Of a DNA stretch of 11,341 nucleotides, positions 1-5,408 are shown piece after piece (the first letter of the stretch is position 1; each line of letters opens with the position of its first letter). Position numbers and translations under genes: made by a program. The DNA comes from Pseudomonadota bacterium. Lineage in GTDB: Bacteria > Myxococcota > UBA9042 > PHBI01. The stretch lies in NCBI GenBank assembly GCA_005772945.1, contig SXIE01000160.1:1-11341 (forward strand). Reading direction: 5' to 3'. A model generated the notes under the pieces. The model saw only the letters and a program-made list of their open reading frames with translations. It had not been told where the DNA came from and made no database searches.

Positions 1-51
1 ATACACTTCGACGATCCGACGACGCAGATCGAGAGAAAGAGCTTGTGTCAT
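1..51 (-). CDS. IS630-family transposase, N-terminal 17 residues (cut by window edge)
   Basis: Reading leftwards from an ATG at 51-49, the frame is open to base 1 and gives MTQALSLDLRRRIVEVY. This matches the typical opening of IS630-family transposases, where an Ala-Leu-Ser-x-Asp-Leu-Arg-x-Arg-(I/V)-Val stretch begins the N-terminal helix-turn-helix domain that binds the element ends. A good ribosome binding site, AGGAGG at 61-56, sits 4 bases before the ATG, which fixes the start. The DDE catalytic domain lies outside the window, so intactness cannot be judged. Only 17 residues support the call, but the motif is characteristic. The gene lies just downstream of a truncated kinase gene, in the same direction. 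Confidence 0.55.
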   Translation of the reverse strand, partial: MTQALSLDLRRRIVEVY

Positions 52-125
52 ACGGCCTCCTGACCCGGCAGACCTCCTTGGATCACACGTTCAGGTGCAA
101 GTCGAGTTTCCGCTCCGTGATCCCG
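1..125 (-). mobile_element. Probable end of an IS630-like insertion sequence
   Basis: The transposase start at 51 implies that one terminus of the element lies a few tens of bases to its right. Kinase-like coding sense is lost at about 120-135, which is where I place the junction. A 7-bp inverted repeat (GGATCAC at 80-86, GTGATCC at 117-123) lies in this stretch and could be part of the terminal structure. The other end and any TA target duplication are outside the window, so the boundary is an estimate. Confidence 0.35.
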
Positions 126-307
126 AGCGGCGCTGTCAGATCGTCGGCTTGCCAGGTCACCGCGAAGCTGCCGCGGCCGAGCTCGCGCTCGAGGCGGTAG
201 CGTCCTGCGATCACCATCCCTGCGCGTGCGCCGGCGGCATGGGTCGTGGTGGTCGCCGTGGCGGTCGTCGTGGTGGTCGCCGTGGCGGTCGTCGTGGCAG
301 TGTCCAT
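83..307 (-). pseudogene. Truncated Ser/Thr protein kinase (N-terminus only)
   Basis: The frame encodes an Ala/Thr-rich leader followed by GRYRLERELGRGSFAVTWQA, the opening of a Hanks-type protein kinase: strand beta-1, the glycine-rich ATP loop (GRGSFAV) and strand beta-2. Such kinases phosphorylate Ser/Thr on target proteins and are abundant in Myxococcota. After DDLTAPLG the sequence no longer looks like kinase, and it ends within 12 residues. The invariant Lys, the HRD loop and the DFG loop are all absent, so the product cannot be an active kinase. The start could be the ATG at 307 or the ATG at 217, which is closer to the domain; neither has a clear ribosome binding site. The break coincides with the inferred insertion-sequence end, so I read this as a kinase gene interrupted by that element. 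The 3' part, if kept, would lie beyond the left edge. Confidence 0.5.
242..300. repeat. GC-rich minisatellite, 24-base unit
   Basis: A 24-base unit beginning GGTCGTCGTGGTGGTCGCC is complete at 263-286. It is preceded by a 21-base copy (242-262) lacking one triplet and followed by a partial copy from 287. Unit lengths are multiples of 3, so copy-number change would not shift the frame. Read on the - strand, it encodes the Ala/Thr-rich leader of the truncated kinase. Confidence 0.7.
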
Positions 308-349
308 GCGGCGACCGTGCGCACGGCTGGGCCGGCCCACAACGCGCAA

Positions 350-1297
350 TCACGCAGGGCGCGGCGGCGGCGCCACCTTCTTCTTCTTCTTCGTCTTCTC
401 GTCCGCTCCGCTCAGGTCCAGGAGTGCGACCGGCTCGAGCGGCGAGGCCCACGTGCCCCAGCGGTTCGCGAGCACGAAGGTGACGCGCGCGCCCAGCAGG
501 AAGGCGAGCCCGCTCCAGTAGGCCCACCCGAGGAAGACGATGACTGCGCCAGCCGCGCCGTACGCGGAGCCGACCGTGCCGACCGAGAGGTAGCCCGCGA
601 GGCCGGTGCGTCCCAGGACGAGCAGGACGGCGGTGACCAGCGCGCCGATCCAGGGCGCCTTGCCGGGCGGCGACAGGTCGGGGAGCAGCCGATAGACGAT
701 GCGCACGAAGACCGTCATGAACGCGAGCGAGACGACGATCTCGACCAGTTCCCACACCCAGAACGGGATCGACAGGAGGTCCTCGCTCCCGGACTCGACG
801 AGGCTGAGGCCGAGGCGTGTGGCGAGGAGCCCGAGGAAGAGCGCGCCGACCACGAGGGTGCCCAGCGCGGCAAAGAGGCGATAGCGGACGAACCTGCGTA
901 CGGCCCTGCCGATCCCGCCCGGGGTCTTCTCCCGCGGTTGGATCTCCCAGACCGCATGGAGGGCGCTGCGGACCTGCGTGAACAGGCTGGTCGACGACCA
1001 CAGGAGCACGACGACACCGACGAGCGACGCCAGGGAGAGCGACAGCACGTCGCCCGCGTTCCTTGCGAAACCCACCACGAGATCGGCGACCGGTCGCCCG
1101 GCGTTCGCCTCGAGGGTGTGGTGGAGCTCGCTCCGCGCGAGCTCGTCACCGAAGACGGCGCCGCCGATAGCGACCGCGAGCACGACAAAGGGCGTCAGCG
1201 AGATGACCCCGTAGAACGCGAGTCCGGCCGCATAGAGACCCCAGTCGTGATCGGAGAGGTATCGGAAGATGCCCTTGATGAAGTCGAACGCAGCCAT
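350..1297 (-). CDS. YihY/BrkB-family inner-membrane protein
   Basis: 315 residues of the YihY/virulence factor BrkB family (UPF0761; once mis-named RNase BN). These are polytopic inner-membrane proteins whose biochemical role is not firmly known. About six hydrophobic segments are visible, near residues 21-50, 84-107, 141-166, 181-204, 216-236 and 248-277. The family signature is present: LAFYGVISLTPF in the first span, RLLPD before the fifth, and SAYGAAGAVIVFLGWAYWSG in the last. Length is usual for the family. The C-terminus is a charged cytoplasmic-looking tail with a Lys run (KTKKKKK) and a Pro-rich end. The ATG at 1297 gives a conventional N-terminus (FDFIKGIFRYLSDHD) but has no obvious Shine-Dalgarno sequence. 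A 27-codon membrane-peptide gene ends 36 bases upstream and may be co-transcribed. Confidence 0.9.
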   Translation of the reverse strand: MAAFDFIKGIFRYLSDHDWGLYAAGLAFYGVISLTPFVVLAVAIGGAVFGDELARSELHHTLEANAGRPVADLVVGFARNAGDVLSLSLASLVGVVVLLWSSTSLFTQVRSALHAVWEIQPREKTPGGIGRAVRRFVRYRLFAALGTLVVGALFLGLLATRLGLSLVESGSEDLLSIPFWVWELVEIVVSLAFMTVFVRIVYRLLPDLSPPGKAPWIGALVTAVLLVLGRTGLAGYLSVGTVGSAYGAAGAVIVFLGWAYWSGLAFLLGARVTFVLANRWGTWASPLEPVALLDLSGADEKTKKKKKVAPPPRPA

Positions 1298-1333
1298 CAG
1301 CGTGCGTGCGCGCGGGCCCGTCGAGTGCGCCTC

Positions 1334-1417
1334 CTACCTGCGCCGTCGGCTCCAGTAGAAGCCGCCGCCGAAGACGAGGAACGCGAGGATGATGACGATC
1401 AACAACGTGGTGCTCAT
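1334..1417 (-). CDS. 27-residue single-span membrane peptide
   Basis: A short frame starting MSTTLLIVIILAFLV, then GGGFYW and a terminal SRRRR. It has one hydrophobic helix (about residues 4-22) with a strongly basic tail, so by the positive-inside rule the C-terminus should face the cytoplasm. The ATG at 1417 is chosen because GGAG at 1427-1424 lies 6 bases upstream. The frame could begin further upstream (GTG at 1534, 66 residues), but that extension is low in hydrophobicity and would be coded across the palindrome at 1431-1474. The peptide resembles small one-helix proteins of the DUF3309 type, though I cannot assign it firmly. It lies just upstream of the YihY-family gene in the same direction, suggesting one transcript. 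Confidence 0.55.
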   Translation of the reverse strand: MSTTLLIVIILAFLVFGGGFYWSRRRR

Positions 1418-1430
1418 GGGGTTCTCCGGA

Positions 1431-1474
1431 ATATGCCAAATGGCATATGGCCCATCGTTCGATGTGCCATATGC
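1431..1474. promoter_or_regulatory. Nested palindromes upstream of the small membrane peptide gene (operator or hairpin)
   Basis: Two inverted repeats share an arm. ATATGCCA (1431-1438) and TGGCATAT (1441-1448) are perfect complements separated by AA. GCATATGGC (1443-1451) and GCCATATGC (1466-1474) are perfect 9-base complements, and between them CATCG (1453-1457) pairs with CGATG (1460-1464) around TT. The right-hand structure is therefore a 32-base near-perfect palindrome. The three half-sites share a (G/T)GC(C/A)ATAT-type core and the block is AT-richer than its surroundings. It sits just ahead of the ribosome binding site at 1424-1427 on the - strand. This suggests a transcription-factor operator, or alternating hairpins in the leader RNA. 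There is no T-run, so a simple terminator is unlikely. The rest of the gap to 1700 shows nothing I can support. Confidence 0.5.
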
Positions 1475-1700
1475 AGGGGTGGGCGCGGTCACGACAGCCG
1501 CGGGCTCATTCGCAAGGGAATCGTCGTCCGCCACCGTCAGTCGATGGCTTCTCGGTCGCTACAGCACCTTCCGGGCCACCGATGCGACCGTTGCGCTGTC
1601 AGGCCTTGCCGCCAGCCGCTGCTCCGAGGACGCGGCAAAGTCCATCAAGCTGGACGGGGTCCGTTCAACATGAGCGCAGCGCCCGCACCCTGCGCGAGGC

Positions 1701-3401
1701 TCAGGTCGACCAGGGCGGCTTCCGATCGACCGGCGACCAGGGCGGGCGCCGCGCGAGGTACTGCTCGCGCTGCGCCGCAAAGCGAGCGAGCTCGCGCTGG
1801 ACCTCGGGCCGCAGCTCGACCAGCCCGGTGCCCAACGCCTCCCAGAGAATCGGGTGCACGCGATGGCGGTGCCACTCCATGGGGTCGCCGCCTCCCGGCC
1901 GCGGGTCGTGCTCGGCGGCGCGCTGCACGCGCTCGATGAACGCACGCACCACCTCGTCGGCGATCGCCGCGCGCTCGCCGCTGGGAAGCGCCTTCCAGGC
2001 CTCGTAGAAGGCGGCCTCGGGCTCGATCCAGTCGCTCTCGAGGCGGCCCTGGGAGAGCTCGCGGTTGTACGCGCGCGCTTCCTTTCGGAGGCGCTCGAGG
2101 ACCTCGGGCGCCCAGCGCACGAGCGTCTCCGCTGCGTCACCGAGCAGCTGGTCCTGGAGCAGCGAACCGATGACCGGCACGTGCGGGTGACGCTCGAGCC
2201 AGCGCGCGTGATGCACCTCGAGCAGCAGCGCCTCGACGAAGTCGCGCGCGCTCGTCCGCCCCATCTGGCCGCGGATCTCGTAGCTGGCGTCGTGGTACAG
2301 CATGTCGGGCGTCAGCGGCGCGGACGCATCCATCACCCGCTCGGGGTCGAGGATCTTGCCGTGCTTGACGTGGTACTCGCCGGCGATCTGGAGGCGATTG
2401 AGGTTCGCCTCGCTGTAGCGCATGATCTGGTCGGGTCGGTAGGCGTCGAGGTCCGGGTGGGCCGCCTGCCAGTAGCCCGGGTCGACGTTTTGCGCGTCGC
2501 GCCGCAGCGCGCGCCCGAACGCGAAGTTCGTACGGAAGAGCGCGAGCGTGTCGCCGCGCGGCCCGCGATCACCGTCGATGAGCTCGGGGTGAGCCGCCTC
2601 CGCCGGGCCGAACCCGCGGTCGAGCAGGATGTCGTGCACCGTCAGGACGCCGATGGCCTCGGGGTGGAAGCGACCCTCCCAGTAGCGATCGATGCAGCGT
2701 CGGAACGCCGCGGTGCGGGCCCGCGTGGCGCGAAAGGAGCGGTCGTCGCAGTTCGGCCAGTCGAAGATCCACGTCGCCAGCTCGGGGTGCGAGAGCCGAT
2801 CGGCGACGTGATCGCAGAGCAGGCTCCCGCCCATCCACGTCTTGGCCGAGAACGAAAACTGCGCGCCGCCGTGCGCGATCGACGGCGCGAGACCCTCGGC
2901 CGCCGCCGGCCGCCACACGAAACGCTCGAGCAGCGAGACGAAGCGCGGCTCGTAGAACCACGCCAACGGCACCGGCTTCGAGGTGACCTCGAGCGTCTCG
3001 GCGTCGGCGTCGACGCGCAGGTCCATGGCGTCGAGCTCGGGATCGGCCCAGTGCAGCTTCACCGTTTGCCGCCGCTCGCCGTACGGGTCCTCTTCCTTGG
3101 CCCGCTCCGCCTTGGCGAAGATACACGCGGGCTCACCCGCGGCGCGCGCCTTCTTCCAGCGTGCGAGGATCGCCTTGGCGAGCTTCTTCTGCTTTCCCGT
3201 CACGTAGTCGCTCGCGAAGTAGCGCGCCTCGCCCTCGGGCGAGTCGGCCATCTTCTCCCACATGCGGACGAGCTTCTTGTTCTGGAACGTCGGCTCGATC
3301 CCGACCCATGCGTCTTCCCAGCCGCTTGTCGTCGGCTCGCGAGCGGTCGCGAGCGCGTGAGCGAGGGGGTCGGTGGCGGTCGTCGGAGGGAGCGGTTTCA
3401 T
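1701..3401 (-). CDS. Conserved-looking hypothetical protein, possible GS-fold carboxylate-amine ligase (amidoligase-like)
   Basis: 566 residues, soluble, no signal peptide or membrane span. I do not recognise it at family level. Four spaced motifs recall the glutamine-synthetase-fold COOH-NH2 ligases (glutamate-cysteine ligase and amidoligases): WVGIEPTF near residues 32-39 (compare G-x-E-x-E/F); LRVDADAETLEVTSKPV at 128-144 (compare the E-V-x-S-P strand); AHGGAQFSFS at 176-185 (compare the G-G-x-H-x-H strand, with Gln/Ser replacing His); and SYEIRGQMG at 373-381 (compare the late E-x-R strand). If this is right, it would form an ATP-dependent amide bond between a carboxylate and an amine. 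The C-terminal ~150 residues are helical, charged and Trp/Pro-rich at the end. The ATG at 3401 overlaps the stop of the upstream metallopeptidase gene (ATGA), implying translational coupling; no good Shine-Dalgarno is seen. The gene is certain; the ligase role is inference. Confidence 0.85.
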   Translation of the reverse strand: MKPLPPTTATDPLAHALATAREPTTSGWEDAWVGIEPTFQNKKLVRMWEKMADSPEGEARYFASDYVTGKQKKLAKAILARWKKARAAGEPACIFAKAERAKEEDPYGERRQTVKLHWADPELDAMDLRVDADAETLEVTSKPVPLAWFYEPRFVSLLERFVWRPAAAEGLAPSIAHGGAQFSFSAKTWMGGSLLCDHVADRLSHPELATWIFDWPNCDDRSFRATRARTAAFRRCIDRYWEGRFHPEAIGVLTVHDILLDRGFGPAEAAHPELIDGDRGPRGDTLALFRTNFAFGRALRRDAQNVDPGYWQAAHPDLDAYRPDQIMRYSEANLNRLQIAGEYHVKHGKILDPERVMDASAPLTPDMLYHDASYEIRGQMGRTSARDFVEALLLEVHHARWLERHPHVPVIGSLLQDQLLGDAAETLVRWAPEVLERLRKEARAYNRELSQGRLESDWIEPEAAFYEAWKALPSGERAAIADEVVRAFIERVQRAAEHDPRPGGGDPMEWHRHRVHPILWEALGTGLVELRPEVQRELARFAAQREQYLARRPPWSPVDRKPPWST

Positions 3402-4399
3402 TCGGGCAGGTAGCTCCCGGCGCGGACATGGTTGAGGGCAAGGCTCGTCAAGAGCGCGGTCACGCCGACGACGAACGCCTGGTCGTGCCGCGCGGCGAAC
3501 GCTAGCTCCCGCGCCTCGGCGAGCCCAACCGCATGCGCGACGAGGCTCTTGGTATGCTCCGGCAGGTGGCCGGTCCAGCGGTAGATCTGACCGACGAGCG
3601 TGAGCTCGAGCGCGCGCAGACGAGCGGCCACGCGCGTAGTCGCCTCGCCAGGCACGGGCGCGAGGTCGCCGGCGACCGCCGCGAGCGCCCCATCGATCCC
3701 CGGAGGAAGCTCGAGCGGCTCGGGCTCGATGCGGTCGTACAGCTCGCGGATCGAGTAGTCGATATCGGTCACGGGCTCGTCGAGCGCATCGTCCGTCACG
3801 GGCGGTTCGAGGTCGCCGACGCGCGCGATGACGCGCTCGCAGTACGCGAGCTTCCCCAACGCGATCGGCCATGCGCCGTAGTCGCGGCGCCACTCGCGGC
3901 CTGGCGTCAGCCACACCGCGAACGTCTCGGCCCAGTCCTCGTCGGGGTGCTTCTGTGCGTACCAGCCGGGCAGGTGCCAGACGAAGCGGCGGCTGAAGGG
4001 CTCGGGCGAATACTGATCGCGATACGGCTGGGTGATCGCGCCGAACAGCTGGACCCACTCGGGCTCGTCGTAGAGGCGATACGCGTAGTTGACGACGTGG
4101 CCCAGTTCGTGGCGGAGGTAGCGCAGGATGTCCTCGGCGTCCGTGCCCTCGATGTGCCCGGTGCGCTGCAGGTGGAAGTCCGCAAGGTCGGGTCGCGCAA
4201 GGAAGAACGGGATCGCGAGCGCGACGGTCTCGAACGGGACGCCCCATTCGGTCGACAGGTAGAAGCGCGGCTTCACGCGCGTGAGTCCGGCCTCGATGAA
4301 CTCGCCCTGGAATCGCGCGAGGATCGGCGCGAGCGGGGTGCCGTCGATCGCCAACCTGAGGTCGCGGATCGGTTTGCCCGAAAGGGTCTCGTCGTGCAT
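3398..4399 (-). CDS. Putative zinc-binding metallopeptidase (Peptidase_Mx-like)
   Basis: 333 residues, no signal peptide, so probably cytoplasmic. The motif LRHELGHVVNYAYRLYDEPE holds the zincin signature H97-E98-x-x-H101; both His should bind zinc and Glu98 should activate water. HPDEDWAETFAVWL (151-164) supplies a likely third acidic ligand (Asp155 or Glu158). The order of blocks, IRDLRLAIDGTPL at 11-23, the zinc helix, then PFSRRFVWHLPGWYAQKHPDEDWAETFA-type sequence, matches what I recall of the putative zinc-binding metallopeptidase family PF15887. The C-terminal ~130 residues (acidic linker, then helices) are not assigned. The substrate is unknown. The ATG at 4399 lacks an obvious ribosome binding site. 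The stop overlaps the start of the next gene by 4 bases, so the two proteins are probably made together and act in one pathway. Confidence 0.8.
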   Translation of the reverse strand: MHDETLSGKPIRDLRLAIDGTPLAPILARFQGEFIEAGLTRVKPRFYLSTEWGVPFETVALAIPFFLARPDLADFHLQRTGHIEGTDAEDILRYLRHELGHVVNYAYRLYDEPEWVQLFGAITQPYRDQYSPEPFSRRFVWHLPGWYAQKHPDEDWAETFAVWLTPGREWRRDYGAWPIALGKLAYCERVIARVGDLEPPVTDDALDEPVTDIDYSIRELYDRIEPEPLELPPGIDGALAAVAGDLAPVPGEATTRVAARLRALELTLVGQIYRWTGHLPEHTKSLVAHAVGLAEARELAFAARHDQAFVVGVTALLTSLALNHVRAGSYLPE

Positions 4400-4548
4400 C
4401 AGTTCGAGGAAGCTAGCGACGGGACGCGCGATCGCCTAACGCCGATCGGCCACGCGAGCGGTCACTCGGACGCGGCGGCTCGGATGAGGTGCTGCACAAC
4501 GCGGCCGACCGGAGCGGCCACAGCTGGATGCGGGTGCGTGCGTGCGCG

Positions 4549-5124
4549 TCAGCGACGGCGACGGAGACGCATGGCGAGGCCGGCGGCGATCGCGAACCAC
4601 GCGACCGCGTCGGCACCGCCTGCGCCGCAGGACCCGCAGCCCTTCGCGACGACGCCGACGGGGCTGTTCGCGGTCGGTGTCGACGCGGTCGGCGGCGCGC
4701 TGGTCGCTGGGCGCTCGGGTGCGGCGTCGGTGGCGAGCACGCAGTAGTGGCCGCGCTCGCAGCTCCCGACCGGGCAGGCGCCATCGCTGGCGCACACCTC
4801 GTGGGCGAAGCGCCGGGTGATCGGCGTCCCATGACTCCAGCCTGAAGCGCTCGGCTCCTTGCGGGTCTCGACGCAGATCGCGAGCGGCGCGCAGGTCCGC
4901 GGGCGCGCGTCGTACCCCCGCCGATCGGTACACTCGGCGTCCGTCGTGCAGGCCTTCGGCGTGCAGTAGGGGCCGTTGTGGCCCGTCTCGCCGATCGCGC
5001 CAGGGGGGCAATCGCTGGGCGGCGGCGGCACCGCATCGGCGCGCGCCGCGCCATCCGCGGTCGAGGTCGCGAGCCACGCCAGGCTGATCCAAATCCAAGC
5101 AGAGTGTCGCATGCCGATTCGCAT
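4549..5124 (-). CDS. Secreted Cys-rich protein with MYXO-CTERM sorting tail
   Basis: 191 residues. It has an N-terminal signal peptide (MRHSAWIWISLAWLA core, likely cleavage after ADA near residue 31). The ectodomain carries ten Cys (39, 54, 59, 65, 78, 84, 111, 117, 122, 128), probably disulfide-bonded, followed by a Pro/Thr/Ala-rich stalk at about 133-157. The C-terminus has the MYXO-CTERM layout: GCGSCGAGG at 162-170, a short hydrophobic helix (171-185) and RLRRRR. In Myxococcota this signal is processed by a myxosortase for surface sorting. The ectodomain fits no family I recognise; the x-C-x-x-x-x-x-C spacing only suggests a small disulfide-rich module. The start may be the ATG at 5124 or at 5112; neither has a Shine-Dalgarno sequence. 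It is divergent from the binding-protein gene at 5409. Confidence 0.75.
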   Translation of the reverse strand: MRIGMRHSAWIWISLAWLATSTADGAARADAVPPPPSDCPPGAIGETGHNGPYCTPKACTTDAECTDRRGYDARPRTCAPLAICVETRKEPSASGWSHGTPITRRFAHEVCASDGACPVGSCERGHYCVLATDAAPERPATSAPPTASTPTANSPVGVVAKGCGSCGAGGADAVAWFAIAAGLAMRLRRRR

Positions 5125-5398
5125 AGCAGAGTTCGGGCCGGCGATCGAGCGACCCTGGCTCGCTGCGGCTCGCTGCGAGGACGCAATCGCGGGTTCGGCG
5201 CCGTGGCCTGGTTTGCGCAGCGTCAAGGAACCTCGAAACCACATCGCATAGACGCGTTCGACATGGTTGGCGCAGCCACCGTCGGCTGCTTCGCCATGGC
5301 CATTCGGCCAGCGAGGCCGTGTGCGAAGCGTTCATGGAATCGGGCTCGCACAGGCGCGCGGATCCTCGTTTCCAAGAGAAACCGTCGTTGCACATCGT

Positions 5399-5403
5399 GG
5401 AGG
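5399..5403 (+). promoter_or_regulatory. Ribosome binding site of the dual binding-domain lipoprotein
   Basis: GGAGG lies 5 bases before the ATG at 5409 and decides that start; it is immediately followed by a good signal peptide. The divergent intergenic region 5125-5408 must also hold the promoters of both flanking genes. I see only a modest inverted repeat there (GCAGCC 5272-5277, GGCTGC 5284-5289) and no convincing -35/-10 pair. Confidence 0.7.
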
Positions 5404-5408
5404 AACTC

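Noticed and set aside
48..1001. His/Asp-rich stretch (HDDRHGDHHDD) in a - strand frame
   Set aside because: It looks like a metal-binding repeat but is the minisatellite read out of frame with the kinase motif; the rest of the frame is antisense-like noise within the YihY gene.
1559..1645. 28-codon - strand frame starting MDFAASSEQRLAARP
   Set aside because: Composition is protein-like, but there is no ribosome binding site, no recognisable similarity, and it is too short to separate from chance in GC-rich DNA.
95..1939. 614-codon + strand open frame
   Set aside because: It is antisense to the YihY-family gene, the small peptide and part of the 566-residue gene. It is highly charged low-complexity (Arg/Glu/Asp-rich) as expected for a GC-rich shadow frame, with no domain.
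1854..3413. 519-codon + strand open frame
   Set aside because: Exact antisense shadow of the 566-residue gene; Arg/Val/Glu/Leu-rich with no motif, while the - strand frame has clear protein-like composition and a coupled start.
1701..4247. Start of the 566-residue gene moved upstream to an 848-residue version
   Set aside because: The extra N-terminus is out of frame with and antisense-like across the metallopeptidase gene, whose HELGH motif fixes the true frame there; ATG at 3401 overlapping its stop is the better start.
4418..4450. CGATCG-containing inverted repeat in the leader of the metallopeptidase gene
   Set aside because: Short self-complementary hexamers are common in this GC-rich DNA, and there is no stem longer than 6 bases or any positional support.
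3533..4747. 404-codon + strand open frame
   Set aside because: Antisense to the metallopeptidase and the end of the MYXO-CTERM gene, both of which have recognisable signatures.
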